NCBI RefSeq assembly: GCF_002865645.1
Contig: NW_020194555.1
Coordinates: forward strand, 3,188,288-3,252,287
Direction: 5' to 3'
Source: Hyaloscypha bicolor E
Taxonomy: Eukaryota; Ascomycota; Leotiomycetes; Helotiales; Hyaloscyphaceae
DNA length: 64,000 nucleotides
The translations under genes were made by a program, and so were the position numbers. The notes below the pieces were generated by a model that was not told the origin of the DNA, made no database searches, and saw nothing but the letters and a program-made list of their open reading frames with translations. Shown piece by piece: positions 49,400-62,097 of this stretch. Positions within the stretch are counted from its first letter, which is position 1; every line of letters starts with the position of its first letter.

Positions 49400-52300
49400 C
49401 ATTTCTCTATATCTAATTATATAGTATTTGTATTAATTAGATACTTGAGGGTATATATTAGCTTTGATTTTATTATAGAATTAATAGAATTTAATTCTTT
49501 CTTAATTTATTTAACTTCTATAATCTCTCGTTATTTATATATCTAATAAAAGTATATTATATTAATTATTAGATACTTTTCTCGAATAGGTCCCAATTTA
49601 ATAAGATATTTATATAACGACTTTAAATTTATATAAATTACTAGTAATAATTCTATTTCTAGTATTCTATTAATTATAGATTTAACTAAAGCACTTATAT
49701 TAAAGCTATAAGCTATATTATAGAATTCTAAAGCTAGAATACTTCTAGTAACTCTCTTATATTTAGTAAAGAACTAGTAAATAATATTAATATATCTAGT
49801 TCTATTTATTAGAACTAGAATATATTTAATTTAAAAAGAGAAATCTTTATTATTTATAAATAAAGTATTTATAAAAATAATTAAATATAAGGACTTTTTT
49901 ATTAGCTTTATAAATCTCAGTTCTCTAATAATATTCTTAATTTACTATTAAATATATTTATTAAATGCCTTTATATTAGTTTTCGAGGATTTAATAGTTT
50001 AAGTAGTAATTAATAGGTTATATAAAGCTTCTGGTTAATAGACTAATATAATATATACTTCTTTAGTATATTAGGTAATATATTAGTTCTTAATAAAAAG
50101 ATCTTAATAAATAGTATCTTTACTATTTATAATAATAGTATTTTTTATAGAAATAATTCGGAGGTTTTTATATTAGTATTCTTATATAAAAGTAATTCTA
50201 GTAATATTCATATAGATAATATCTTTATTAAATTTGAGATTATAGTTAAAAATAAGATATTTATATTCTTTAGCTAAAAACTTAGCCTTTTAGAACTTTA
50301 GTTATTTTACTTTTATAAAATTATTAGTTCTAATAAATAGAATATTATTAGTTTAGAGGCTAATAATTCTAAAGAGTTATTTATTATAAAAAAGGCAAGA
50401 GTTATAAGTTAATTATTTTATAGAAAGCTTATTAATATAATAGAAATAATAAGTCTTAAACTAGTAATTTCTAGTTTCTAGTATATTATATAATAGTTTT
50501 ATAACTTTTAAAATAGAATTGTTTTTTAGATTTAGTTCTTTAGTAAGTTTATAAGATAGATTAATATAAAAATTATAATTAAATAAGATTATTAATTAGA
50601 TATAAGCTTATAAGATATTATATAAATATAATTCTATAATATTTATTATTATAGTAATAATACTAAGAATAATTCTCTAACTAATATATTAAATAATAGG
50701 TAATTATATTAATATTATATATTTCTTATTATTATTATTATTATAAGCTTAGATAACTAGTCTCGACTTTTTAAACTTTCTTTCTATAATCTTATTCTTA
50801 ATTTTATTAATAAACCGGGAATTAAAAATATATATCTCTTTTAATACCTGAAATCTAGAAATAATCTTAAATATATTCTTTTCTAAAAGGCTAGTAACTT
50901 TAACTTAATAGAAGTTCTTATATAAGTTATTATCCTATAAGAATACTATAATATCTAGCGTTTTATATAAGTGTCCTTTACTATATTTTAGTAAAATAGC
51001 GGGAATAGTATAAGGAATTATATTTATATTACCTTTAGTTTTATTATAGAATTCGAGAACAGATTTAGATTTAGAGCTATTAGTAATAACCTTAATATTT
51101 CTTATATAAAAGGGTTTTATAGAAATTAAATAGAAGGTAATATTACTATATAGTAAAGCTAGTATATAGTTCTTTTTATTAATAGCTATTAGCTTATATA
51201 GTCTATTCTAATTATTAGATTAACTAGTATTTCTTTTATACTATATAAAAATATCTGAATTTAAGAGAAGTTTATAAATATTAGTAATATTAGAACTATT
51301 TCGAATATTTAAGGTATTTATAATCTAGTATCTAGCTTAAAGCTTCTGAATTTCTACTATTACTTTCTGAAATACTATTAATTACTATAATATAATTAGT
51401 AATAGAATATTATATTTAGTTATTCGAAATAAAATACTATAAATTAAGAGAGTTAGAATAATATTATCGGGTTCTATAGAATTATTAATAGCCTTAAAAG
51501 CTATTTAGAATATAATATCTCTATTAATTCTATTAATTTCGGCTATAATAATAAGATAAATATATTAAATCGAGCTATAATAGTATTTTATAATTCTAAT
51601 AAAATTATAAGCTTTTATAGAAATAATTTTAGCCTTAGTTCCTATAGTATTTATAAGCTAAATAAACTTCTTATTAATAAACTACTTTCCGGTATCTGCT
51701 ATAATCTAATTAGAAGGGCCTAAATAGATATTAATCTAATACTATTTTAGAATATCTTAAATATATAATATATTAATATTTTAAAGCTATTAGCTAGCTT
51801 AATATTAAATGCCTTTATTAATAATATAAAATATAGACTTACCGGAAATATAGAAGATATTAATAATAATAAAATAGTTAAAGCTAATATTATTTTTTAG
51901 ATTAAACTTAAATTATTCTAGTAATTATTCGAATTTCTAATATTACTTATAATATTTTATAAGATATTTAAGGGCTTTTATATTAATATTATAGCCTGTT
52001 TATTCTAGTATATTTTAAAGCTTACTAATAGATAAATAACTAAAATAGTAATATAGATATTATAATTTAACCTTTATAAGAAAATAGAAGTTATAAATAA
52101 AGAATTCGGAAATAAAGCTTTATAGTATAATATTCTAAAATAGAAAAAAGTATCTAAAACATTATACTATAGATATAAAGTATCTAATAGAAGTAATAAA
52201 ATAATTAGTAAAATTATTAAAATAGATTTCTAGCTTATTTATATTAGCTAAACTAAGTAAAAATAGAATTTTTATAAATATAATATAGAATTATACTTGT

Positions 52301-52740
52301 CTAATTAGTATTTTTACTATTATAGATCTAATAGAGAATATAGATCTAATACTAAACTAAATATTAATTTAATCTTTAATAGTTTTATTAAGTTTAATAC
52401 TATTATTAGTCTATTATAAAGCTTGGAATTAGTTAGAACTAGTAGTTAAGAATCTGGAAGCTCTAATATTAATTATAATTCTATAAAAATAGTAAATATT
52501 ATATCTTAATATACTATTAATTATAAATATCTGGATATCTTTTATTTATTTAGTAGATTTTAAGATATAGTTTTTATCTATTATCTAGTATATAAAAGAA
52601 AAAAAAGTAAGATTATTTATAAGGATATTAGTTATAGAAATAGTAGAAATAGAGGCTATAGAAGTGGCTAGAAAGCTTTTAATAGAAATAAAATAGAAAT
52701 TAGAATAATATTTCTCTTTTTTATCTATTTCTATTAATAA
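49400..52740 (-). pseudogene. Copia E pol remnant (RNase H, RT, integrase, protease)
   Basis: Collinear with Copia B in reverse: RNase H about 49400-50000; RT about 50000-50870 with N-N at the catalytic site near 50345; integrase about 51150-52100; protease near 52460. It has the same T-run length near 52130 as Copia A, so no frameshift between protease and integrase. Dense RIP stops. Confidence 0.87.
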
Positions 52741-53739
52741 GACTTTAAAAGTATTACCTACTAGTTTATTCTTACTATTCTTATTATTCTTTTCTCTTTT
52801 AAATTCGGTAATATACTATATATAAGTATTACTAAAATATTTATTAAAGTTATAGATATTTCAAGATCTAAATTAATAAATATTTCTATTCTTAAATTAA
52901 GTCTTTTTAGCCTTTTATTTCTTTAATATATATTTCTATAAGTAGTATTCGAGTTTCTTATATATAAAATATAACTTCGAAATATAATTATTATAATTAT
53001 AAAGCTTGAAATAGTTATTACGAATTCTGAAATTAGAGCTGGATTTATATTAATAATTTTCGAATAGATAATAGCTTAAAGGGTTTTAAGAATAGTATTA
53101 TTAATTAGTAAAATAGGTTTTAATAATAATTTATTACTTCTTTTTATAGGTAATAATAAATAATTAGAGCTTATTAATAAGCTAGCCGAGATTATTAAAA
53201 GAATTCGAAACTATATATTAGTATACTAGTAAGCCTTAATAAAAAATAATAATTTTATTATATAGGAATTTAGTATTTTATAAAGCAGAAATAAAGCTAT
53301 ATTATAATTTATATAAGTTATTAATTAGTATTTAAATAAGCTTAAATATTATCTTTTTAGGGTTTTTTACTATTATAGTTACTAAAATAGTAGTATTTTA
53401 TTTATCTAGATTTTAATAATAGAAACCGGAACTTTTAAAAAAGCTATAAATATTTATATAGGCCTCTTTATATATATAGCTCGAAAGCTAGTTATTATAG
53501 AAGTAGTTTTATACTAGTTTCTTTAATATAGTAAAAAAATCTCTTATTAGTATCTTTTCTAAAAGCTTTATATATTAGTAAATATTAAGGAAAATAATAA
53601 ATTTATAATTAAAACTACTATTAGTTCTATTATATTTTTATATTTTAAAATATATTTTTACTACTTTTCTAATAAGCTTTCTAATAGTAATAATAGATAT
53701 TAATTAATAAAAGTTCGGGTTTAATAATAATACTAGTAG
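52740..53739 (-). pseudogene. Copia E gag, C-terminal part
   Basis: Matches Copia B gag about 17525-18560 in reverse. The remaining N-terminal part lies at 60404-61200 beyond Gypsy-F. Confidence 0.8.
53735..53739. repeat. Left target-site duplication of Gypsy-F (AGTAG)
   Basis: Repeated at 60404-60408, where Copia E sequence resumes without loss. Confidence 0.93.
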
Positions 53740-54013
53740 TATTATAATTTCTAAATATCCGGTATCTGAGATATCTAGCTAGATATTAAATATTTCCTAG
53801 ATATATATAATATAGCTATTTTATTAGAAAAATATACTTGAAATATACTAGAGATATTTAGAAGACTAAGCTCTTTCGGGACTAGTATATTATAGGATAT
53901 ATATACTTTTTTATAGCCTCCTATATTCTAGTTTTCTCTTTCTTAACTTTAAATTATCTTTATAAAGAACCTTTTACCTTACTTTCTAAGCCTAGAATAT
54001 TATACTTATAATA
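53740..54013 (+). repeat. Gypsy-F 5' LTR
   Basis: 274 bp. It includes GATATC-rich palindromic sequence (CTGAGATATCTAGC) near its start and CTCTTTCGGGACTAG in the middle. No E-box. Confidence 0.92.
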
Positions 54014-54499
54014 GTATTTAAAGCTTATTCTTTTTAATTCTATAAAGAATTTTAAATAAACTAATTTAGAACTATTAGAAATATAGGTATTATTAAAATA
54101 ATAGAATCTTAGAAATATAAGTAATAGATTCTAGAATAATAAAAGCAAAAAGCTTTAGAATCCTTAAAGAAATCAGGTATTTATATCTTTATAAATATAT
54201 ACTAGTAGTATATTAAAAATTCTCTTAAAAACCCGAAAATCGAAAAACCTTAAATAAAGGCTATTTTTTAATTAAATTCTAGAGTAATAGATACTTATAA
54301 GCTAGTAACCTAACTATTACTTTTAAGCCCTATTCTATAACCTTATAGGCTTTATATATATACTAGTAATAAGATTACTAAGAAGAATATAATAGAGGAA
54401 AAGTATAATAAATCAATTTCCTAGAATACTATATAATTAGAAACTATATTAATTTCTACTAAGGCTTCCGGTAAAGCTCCTACTAGTTTAGATTATCCG

Positions 54500-55900
54500 G
54501 TTAGTAGCCCTTTCTAAATTAAATATCCCGTTAGTATTTCTAGAGAATTTATAAATAAGTCTATAGAAATAGAACCTTCTACTTTTATTATAAAGCTTCT
54601 AGAAACTAAAAACTATATTATTACCGGAAAGTTATATAAATAGACTAAGAAGTCTAATATTTTACTTTTAGATATTAATATTATTATTAAAAGCTACCGG
54701 AAAAATATTTATAGAACTATTTTATATAAGAATACCTATAATTATAATAAAGCTATTCTCGAGAATATTAAGCTTTATAATACTAAACTCGAGAATAATA
54801 TTAAATACTATATAGCTATAGTAGATTAATTTATAATAGCTCTAGCTACTTCTATTATTTCTATAGTTCCGGCTATTTCAAATTCCTTTCTAAAAAATTC
54901 CGAACTATCTCTTACTTATTTCCGTTTAGAATTCCTTATATTATATACTTCTTTTAGAAGTACTAGAATTACTAAACTCTTAAATCTAATTCTCTTTACT
55001 AGAGATTATATTATTTTTAATAACTAGCTAGTTCAGATTAAGAACAAGCTATAAGGAAATACTAATTTATATTTATTCGAGAATTTCAAGGTTATTTATA
55101 TTTCTAATAAACTTACTAGTAATACTTTTATTCTAACTAATTTTTATATAAATAAAAATAGTCTGAATTAATACTATTAGCTCTTAAAGTTTTACTTCTA
55201 TTTAAAGAAGCTATATTCTAACCCTAATAAGATATAGAATACTTATTATAACTTTAGTAAGCTTTAAATATATTCTAGTTAAGTATTTTAGAAGTTCTAT
55301 ACTTTTTTCTTATAACTATTTATAAAAGGCAATATTAGTTTTTAAGATATTAAATATAAACTAAATAAGAAGCTTTTATTAAAGCTTCAGAAATTAGTAT
55401 ATATATATATTATAATAATTCTTTTATTAATACTATTTATTTTACTTAGTATTATATTATTAATAATTAGTAAATTAAGGCTATATATAAGAAAACTAAA
55501 GAATATAAGAAAATAGAAGCTATTCTAGTTAAGTTTACTTTTGGTATTATATTTCTAAAAAGAAGCCCAAGAAGCCTATATTAATTATTTTTATTAAATA
55601 TATATCCCTTTATAAATACAAGTAATATCTTATAAAAACTAAAGATCTTTTAACTATTAAGTACTATAACTATAATAAGTTCGGCTATTATATTAGATAC
55701 TATCCGGTTATATATAGTAAGGAAATTAAAATAGCTCTTTCTAGAATTAAACTAGGCTTAGTTTCTATTCTACTAAAATATCTAATTATTATTCTAATAG
55801 AATATTTAAAGAATTCGAGCTTTAATTCTAGTATAGAACCGGAAAACGAGTATTTCTAAAGAAAGTTTCTATTTTAGAGGCTTATAATATAGATTTAATA
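54500..55900 (+). pseudogene. Gypsy-F gag remnant with CCHC knuckle
   Basis: Capsid-like region at about 55060-55400 (F-Y-F-Y-L-K-K-L-Y-S-N-P-type stretch). The nucleocapsid knuckle at 55662-55703 has spacing x2-x4-x4, but all three Cys and the His are now Tyr (TAC/TAT), exactly what G-to-A and C-to-T change would do to TGC/TGT/CAT. The start codon is not identifiable. Confidence 0.75.
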
Positions 55901-55919
55901 GAGATTAACTTAATTCGTC

Positions 55920-58900
55920 TAATAAAAGGAAATACTCTTATAATATTCTATATTATTAATATAAATAGATTAGAAATTAAATTTTCTTTCTTTATTAATA
56001 CTAGAGCTAATAGTTATACTTTTATTAATATAAAGCTTATTTAGCTTATAAAATAATTCTTAGAAGTAGAATTATAACCCCTTTCCTTATTCTATACTAT
56101 ATATAGTTTTAATAGAAAGCTAGCTAAATTTATTAAGAAATATATAGAAGTCTTATTTCTAATTAATAGATAAAGTATTAATATACCTATAATTATTCTA
56201 AATCTTAGAAATTATAATATTATCCTTAATAGAAAATAAATAGTATATATTAATATTCTAGTTAATTATAAAAGATATAGGCTTATATAACTAAAGAATA
56301 GACCTAAATCTATATAATTCGGTTATATTATTAGTACTTTTTAGTAATAGCTAGAGAAGTAATCTAATAAGAAGTATTAAAAAGATATTAATTAATAAAA
56401 TTCTATTATAAGCTATTTCTAGAAATCTTTTATTCTTAAATAGTTTTTCTTTTTTTAGACTAATTAGAGGAAATTATATAAAACTATAGAAAAGAAGCTT
56501 CTATAACCTAATTAAAATATAATATCTAAGTAAAAGCCAAAAAAGTAGAAAGAGGTTCTTAATAAAAAGCAAATATTAGATCTAGCTATTCTTATTTCTA
56601 TAGTATTTAATTATATAATTAAGAGAAATAATAATATTATTAGTCGAATCTCTATTTATAAGATTAATAAAAAGCTTAAAACTCGAAAAAGAAAAGCTAT
56701 TTCTAGTTCGGAAAATTAATAACTAAAAGAAATAGAACTTTAGTAGCTCTAGAAAATATTATTTCCGGAACTTAAGAAATATACTTCTGTTTTTTCTAAG
56801 AAGAAATCTAATATTCTTTCTTCTTATAAACTATATAATTATAAAATTCAGATTAAAGGCCTAAAGAAAACTAAAAGTATTAGATACTAATTCCTCCGGT
56901 AATAATCTATTTAAAAGCTTCTAGAAATCAAGCATTTCTTAGAAAATAATTTAGCTAAAAGCTTTATTAAAACTAGTTAGACTCTTTTTACTTTATTAGT
57001 TCTTTTTATAAAAAAACAAATAGAGATTTATATTTCTATATTAATTTCCGTTATCTGAATAATATTGCCTAGAAGAATTAATATCTCTTTTTATTTATTA
57101 ATAAAACTTTAAATTAATTATCTAAAGCTAAGATTTATACTAAATTAAATATTTATTAAGCTTTCTATTATATAACTATAGATCCGGACTTTTAGAAGCT
57201 AATAATATTCTATATCTATTATATAATATATAAATATAATATTCTCTAGAAAGGCTTTATAAATAGCCCGGCTATATATTAATACTATATAAATAATATA
57301 TTTTTCAAGTATCTAGATAACTTTTATATAATATACCTTAATAATATTCTTATTTATTTAGAGAATCTAATAGAATATAAATAATATATATAAAAAATAT
57401 TAGATTACTTATATCTTACTAGCTTTTAAATAGATATTAAAAAATCGGAATTTAAAATTATATATATAAAATATTTAGGCTTTATTATTTCTATATCTGA
57501 TATTAAAATAGATTCTAATAAAATTAAAGTAATATATAACTAGTAATTCCCAAAAATAGTTAAAGATATATAGTTTTTTCTCGGCTTCTATAACTTCTAT
57601 AAACGTTTTATTAGAAAGTATAAACGAATTACTAGATCTCTTACTTTATTTATAAAAAAAAAATTCTTTTAAATAGTTCAAATAATATTAAAAGGCTTTT
57701 AGTTATCTAAAGAAAACTATAATTTCTATTCTAGTTCTATAATACTATAATTCAGATCTGCCTATAATAGTAGAAATAGATATATCTAAAGAAGTAATTA
57801 CTAGCCTACTTTTTAATAAGATCTAGAAACAGGCCTTTAGTATCTTATAGCTTATTTTTCTAAAACTATACTTCCGGTAGAACTTAATTATAATATATAT
57901 AATAAGGAAATACTTGCTATAGTATAAGTACTAGAGAAATAGAGAACTAAGTTAGAAGGCCTTTAAAATACTTCTTTTAAGGTCTATTCTAATTACTATA
58001 CCTTAGAATACTTTATAATTACTAAAAAGCTCTTTTCTTAATAAACTAGATAGGCTAAGCTCTTATTCTATTATTATTTTAAGCTTATATATTATTCTGG
58101 AAAATTAAATAAATAAGTAAATATTTTATTATAAAAATAAGATAAAATAAATATTTAGAGGCAGATTAAAGAAAAGCTATAAATTTAAGTATTTTTTTCT
58201 AAAAATAAAATTAATTCGGAGATTATTTATAACTTATAACTTATAATAATACTCTATAAAATCGGCTTACTTAATCCGGAATTCGGTTCTAAAAACCAAA
58301 TATATACTAAAGACTTTCCGGAAAAGAATATTTCTATTAGAAATATAATTCCTTTAGAAGAAAATATTCTCTTAAAAGCTTTACTAGTAAATTCTACTAT
58401 AGTAGCCCTTATAGAAATACTATTAGAAGCTCCTGCCAAATATAGTAGTTTATAATTTATAAATAAGATTCTATAAGATAATTATATATTACCGGATCTA
58501 GAAAAGCTATATATAATAGCTTAAGCCAAAAGTAATATCTAAATACTATAAGACGGCCTTCTTTTATATTATAGAAAACTTTATATTATAGAAAATAAAA
58601 TAATTCCCGAATTACTTTTATAAAATATATAATAAATTTCTTTCTAAATATCCTGGATATATAAAGCTTTATTAATTATTAAAGAAGTAATATTACTAGC
58701 TATTTATAAATAAGAATATTAATTAATACTATAGTAATTACTATATTTATAGGAGATTATATATATCTAGAAATAAGAAGCCTGATTTATTTTATTTCCT
58801 TCTAGTTTCTAATTGCTTTTAGTAATATATTACTATAAATTTTAAGAACTATTTAGAAAGAAAATCGGGCTATAATATAATTACTATATTTATAGATTAC

Positions 58901-59910
58901 TTATTTAAATATCGAATTATAATTCTTATATAAAATATAATTATAGCCAAATAGCTAGTATTTCTATTTTTATTTTATATAGTATATTAAATAGATATTT
59001 CAGAAATAATTATATTAAATCGGGAACCCTAATTTATATCCGATTTTTAGAGTAAATTTTATATAAGAATTAGTATAAAGCTTAAATTCTTAATAGCTAA
59101 TTATTCCTAAACGAATAGATAAACGGAAATTATTAATTAGTATTTTAATTAGAGATTATATCTATATATTAACTATTACTAGAATAACTAGAATAAATAA
59201 ATTATTATAATTAATTATTAATAAATCTCTCTTTAATATAAAACTATTAACTAGTCTCTATTTATAACTAAAAAGAGCTATAAGCCTTATATTTCTCTAG
59301 ACTAGAACTCTCTTATTAAAACTAACTTATTTAAAGAAAAGCTAAATAGAAATAAAGTTAAAGTATTAGTAAATTAATTATATAAATTATAATAACTTAC
59401 TTAAGGCTATATAAAGTAAGTATAGAAATAATATATAATATAAGCTAATAAATACTACTATTTAATTAATTTCAAAGTCGGAGACAAAATATAAATTACT
59501 ATAAAGTATTAGAAATCCGATTATCTGAGCCGGAAACTAGAAAATGAAATAAAGGGCCTATTTGAGATTCTAGAATAGTATAGCTATTTATTTCTCCTAA
59601 AACTACCGGAAATTATAAAGATATATCTAGTTTTCTATATAAAGAAGCTATAAAAAGACTTCTAGAATTCTCTATTAGATTAAATAAATCCGGAACTGCT
59701 TCTATTAATACTAGAAAATAATAAATAAGAATATAGTATTAAACGGGTTATTATAATTAAGCTAATAAGAAATAAGCTAAAATATAGAATTTAGTAAGTT
59801 AGTTAAGATAAGAATCTAGTATAGTATTTAGCTTTAGTACTAAGTAATAGTTTCCTGGTTTTATAAAGCTTCTATAATAATAATATTAATATATTAGAAC
59901 CTCTATAAAA
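55920..59910 (+). pseudogene. Gypsy-F pol (PR, RT, RNase H, INT, chromodomain)
   Basis: Protease: F-F-I-N-T-R-A-N at about 55988-56011, with D to N and G to R changes. RT: about 56900-57660, with D-L-Y-F-Y-I-N-F-R-Y-L-N-N and active site Y-L-N-N at 57334-57345 for YLDD. The frame shifts once near 57005-57013, in a T/A homopolymer. RNase H: about 57720-58200. Integrase: about 58660-59400, with a H/R-Q-T-N-R-Q-T-E motif close to 59115. A GPY/F-like segment lies near 59450-59560. Chromodomain: about 59735-59910, with R-V-I-I-I-K and K-L-K-Y-R-I. Stops are mostly at Gln/Trp codons. Confidence 0.9.
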
Positions 59911-60117
59911 CCTGTAATATTAGCTAGATTATATAAAAAAAAAATTTATCTAGAACTATATAGAAATAATAATAAACTCTTTTAAGTTATATATTAAAAA
60001 TACCGGTCTTTTATATATAATATTTATATTTGAAATACTAGTTTATTTTAGAAAGAAAAATAGTATAAAATTAAATAGATTAATAGCTTTTATAAAGTTT
60101 GGAAACGAGCTTATTCT

Positions 60118-60128
60118 AAAGAGAGAAA
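60118..60128 (+). other. Gypsy-F polypurine tract
   Basis: AAAGAGAGAAA lies three bases before the 3' LTR. Confidence 0.7.
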
Positions 60129-60131
60129 TAA

Positions 60132-60403
60132 TATTATAATTCTCAAATATCTAATATCTGAGATATCTAGCCAGATATTAGATATCTCCTAAATATATAT
60201 AATATAACTGCTTTATTAAAGAAGTATATTTGAAATATACTAGAGATATTTAGAAGACTAAGCTCTTTCGGGACTAGTATACTATAGGATATATATATTT
60301 TTTATAGCCTTTTATATTCTAGTTTTCTTTTCTTTAGTTTTAAATTATTTTTATAAGAGATTTTTACCTTACTTTCTAAGCCCAGAATAATATATCCGTA
60401 ATA
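60132..60403 (+). repeat. Gypsy-F 3' LTR
   Basis: 272 bp, collinear with 53740-54013 apart from small indels. Followed by AGTAG. Confidence 0.92.
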
Positions 60404-61811
60404 AGTAGTAGTAAAAATAGAAGTAGTAAATAGCTTTAATTTAGAGGAAATAGATAGATAGCTTAATTTCTCGACTAAAAGTATCTAGTTTTCTTATATC
60501 TAGTTTTATCTAGAATAGAATAAACTAATATAATAGGTCCCTAAAGAAGATTTATTTTAATTAGATTATTATTAATAATATTAGCTTAGTTTTATATATT
60601 CTTTATTTCTTTTCGGGTAAGGTTAATAAAGAATTATATAATAGTAAGGTTTCTATAGTTTTATTTAATATAGATACTATTATATTAAAGTTAGACTTAA
60701 AGATTTTATATAATTATATAATTAATTAGACTATATATTATAGTATTAAAGTTTTTAAAGTTATCCTAAAATAGATCTTATAAATTATTATTACTTTTCT
60801 TATATAAGATATATTAATATATTTTAGTAGTTAGATATTTCTGAAAATTAGCCTTTATTATAATTATTAAATTAATATTATTTTTCTATTTCTTAATTAG
60901 CTCTTTTTTCTTATTAGTATCTATATTAAACCGAGTTTAGGTTCTTTCTAGTATATATATATAGTTTATAGTAGAAGGAATTTAAAGATAAGGTAATTTA
61001 TAATAGACTTATAAAAAGAATTTAGTAGTAAAAGTATTTAAATATCTAGATACCTGATTTAGTTACTAGATTTAGATATCTAATTAAGATACTAGATATC
61101 TGATTTAAATACCTAATTAAGATACTAGATATCTGGTTTAGATACTAGATATTTCAGATATCTAGATACTAGATATTTAATAAAGATATTAGATATCCCA
61201 GATATCTAGATATTAGATATCTAATAAAGATATTAGATATCCCAGATATCTAGATATTAGATATCTAATAAAGATATTAGATATCTAGATATCTAGAAGT
61301 ATTAAGGGTATTAAAATAAATATTTTATTCTTAAATATTTTATTTATAATAAGAAATTTAGGAAATAAAATATTATAATTCCGGGAGAATCTAAAGCTTA
61401 AAGAACTCGATTTAATAATAAAATCGAAGCTATAGTTAAAAAGCTTTAAAGATATATATAAGATATATATTCTAGAAAGAAAGTTTTATAAATATAGATA
61501 TTATATAAATAAAAAAGATAGTTTTAGAATTAAAAGAAATTAGTTTTAAAAAATAGTAGAAGTTAAATAGTTAAATAATTAAATAGCTAACTGCTTATTA
61601 ATTAGTAAAAGCTAGTTATTTTTTCTATAGGCTATTAAATACTTTCATAAAATTAATAAATAGTTTTCTCTTTTAATATAGAATAGACTAGATTTGTCTT
61701 AGGCTACTAAATACTTTTAGAACTAATCTAAAATCTTCTCTAATTTATATATATAAATAAATCTTAATAGTAAGCTACTAGATTCTTCTAATTTATATAT
61801 CTACTAATTAG
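60404..61811 (-). mobile_element. Copia E, 5' portion (gag N-terminus and leader)
   Basis: Resumes Copia E after Gypsy-F, matching Copia B upstream of about 17525 in reverse. Gag remnant to about 60970, then leader with an expanded tandem array (61040-61300), then the 5' LTR. Confidence 0.88.
61040..61300 (-). repeat. Expanded tandem array in Copia E leader
   Basis: About 260 bp of GATATC/CTAGATA units. The right half is a 44-bp unit repeated nearly three times (about 61163-61290), each with AATAAAGATATTAGATATCC. The left half has shorter, more diverged units like those of Copia A. Copia B has essentially one unit, so copy number varies between copies. Confidence 0.88.
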
Positions 61812-62097
61812 TATTAGTTTACTAGTAATATATAATACTATTATATAGATATAGAAATATTAGTTATATTAGTTAGTAAAGTTATTATTTTTTAGAAATA
61901 AGAATTATAATATTATAATATTAATATATAATTCTTAAATCTACTAAGCCTAATAGGGTCTAGTCTATTAGTTAAATTACTTATAGAATATAAAGTTATA
62001 TAACTATATCTTATATCTCATATCTTATTACTTATATCTTATATTCTATATTTTATAACTATATATATAATTCCTAAAAAAAATAGCTATACTAATA
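61812..62097 (-). repeat. Copia E 5' LTR
   Basis: 286 bp from TATTAGTTTACTAG to GCTATACTAATA, followed by ATAAT at 62098-62102. Confidence 0.9.

Larger units (their letters stand above)
48984..53739 (-). mobile_element. Copia E, 3' portion (partial LTR to gag)
   Basis: Minus-strand Copia copy collinear with Copia B. On the left its 3' LTR is truncated; on the right it is interrupted within gag by Gypsy-F at 53740, resuming at 60404. RIP damage is heavier than in Copia A. Confidence 0.9.
53740..60403 (+). mobile_element. Gypsy-F, second chromovirus family, inserted in Copia E
   Basis: A 6664-bp element with LTRs of 274 and 272 bp and an AGTAG duplication. Gag has a CCHC knuckle; protease, RT, RNase H, integrase and a C-terminal chromodomain follow. 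LTRs and proteins are clearly different from Gypsy-1/2/3. It lacks the extra 1.6-kb 3' region, and its polypurine tract (60118-60128) abuts the LTR. Inactive through RIP stops and loss of catalytic residues. Confidence 0.95.

Noticed and set aside
54012..54024. Gypsy-F primer-binding site
   Set aside because: TAGTATTTAAAGC after the 5' LTR could be a decayed TGG-initiated site, but it overlaps the inferred LTR end and does not match a tRNA end well enough to call.
58254..58439. 61-codon minus-strand frame
   Set aside because: Antisense to Gypsy-F pol between RNase H and integrase.
61040..61300. CRISPR array
   Set aside because: The repeat units are contiguous and related, without unique spacers, and sit in a retrotransposon leader.
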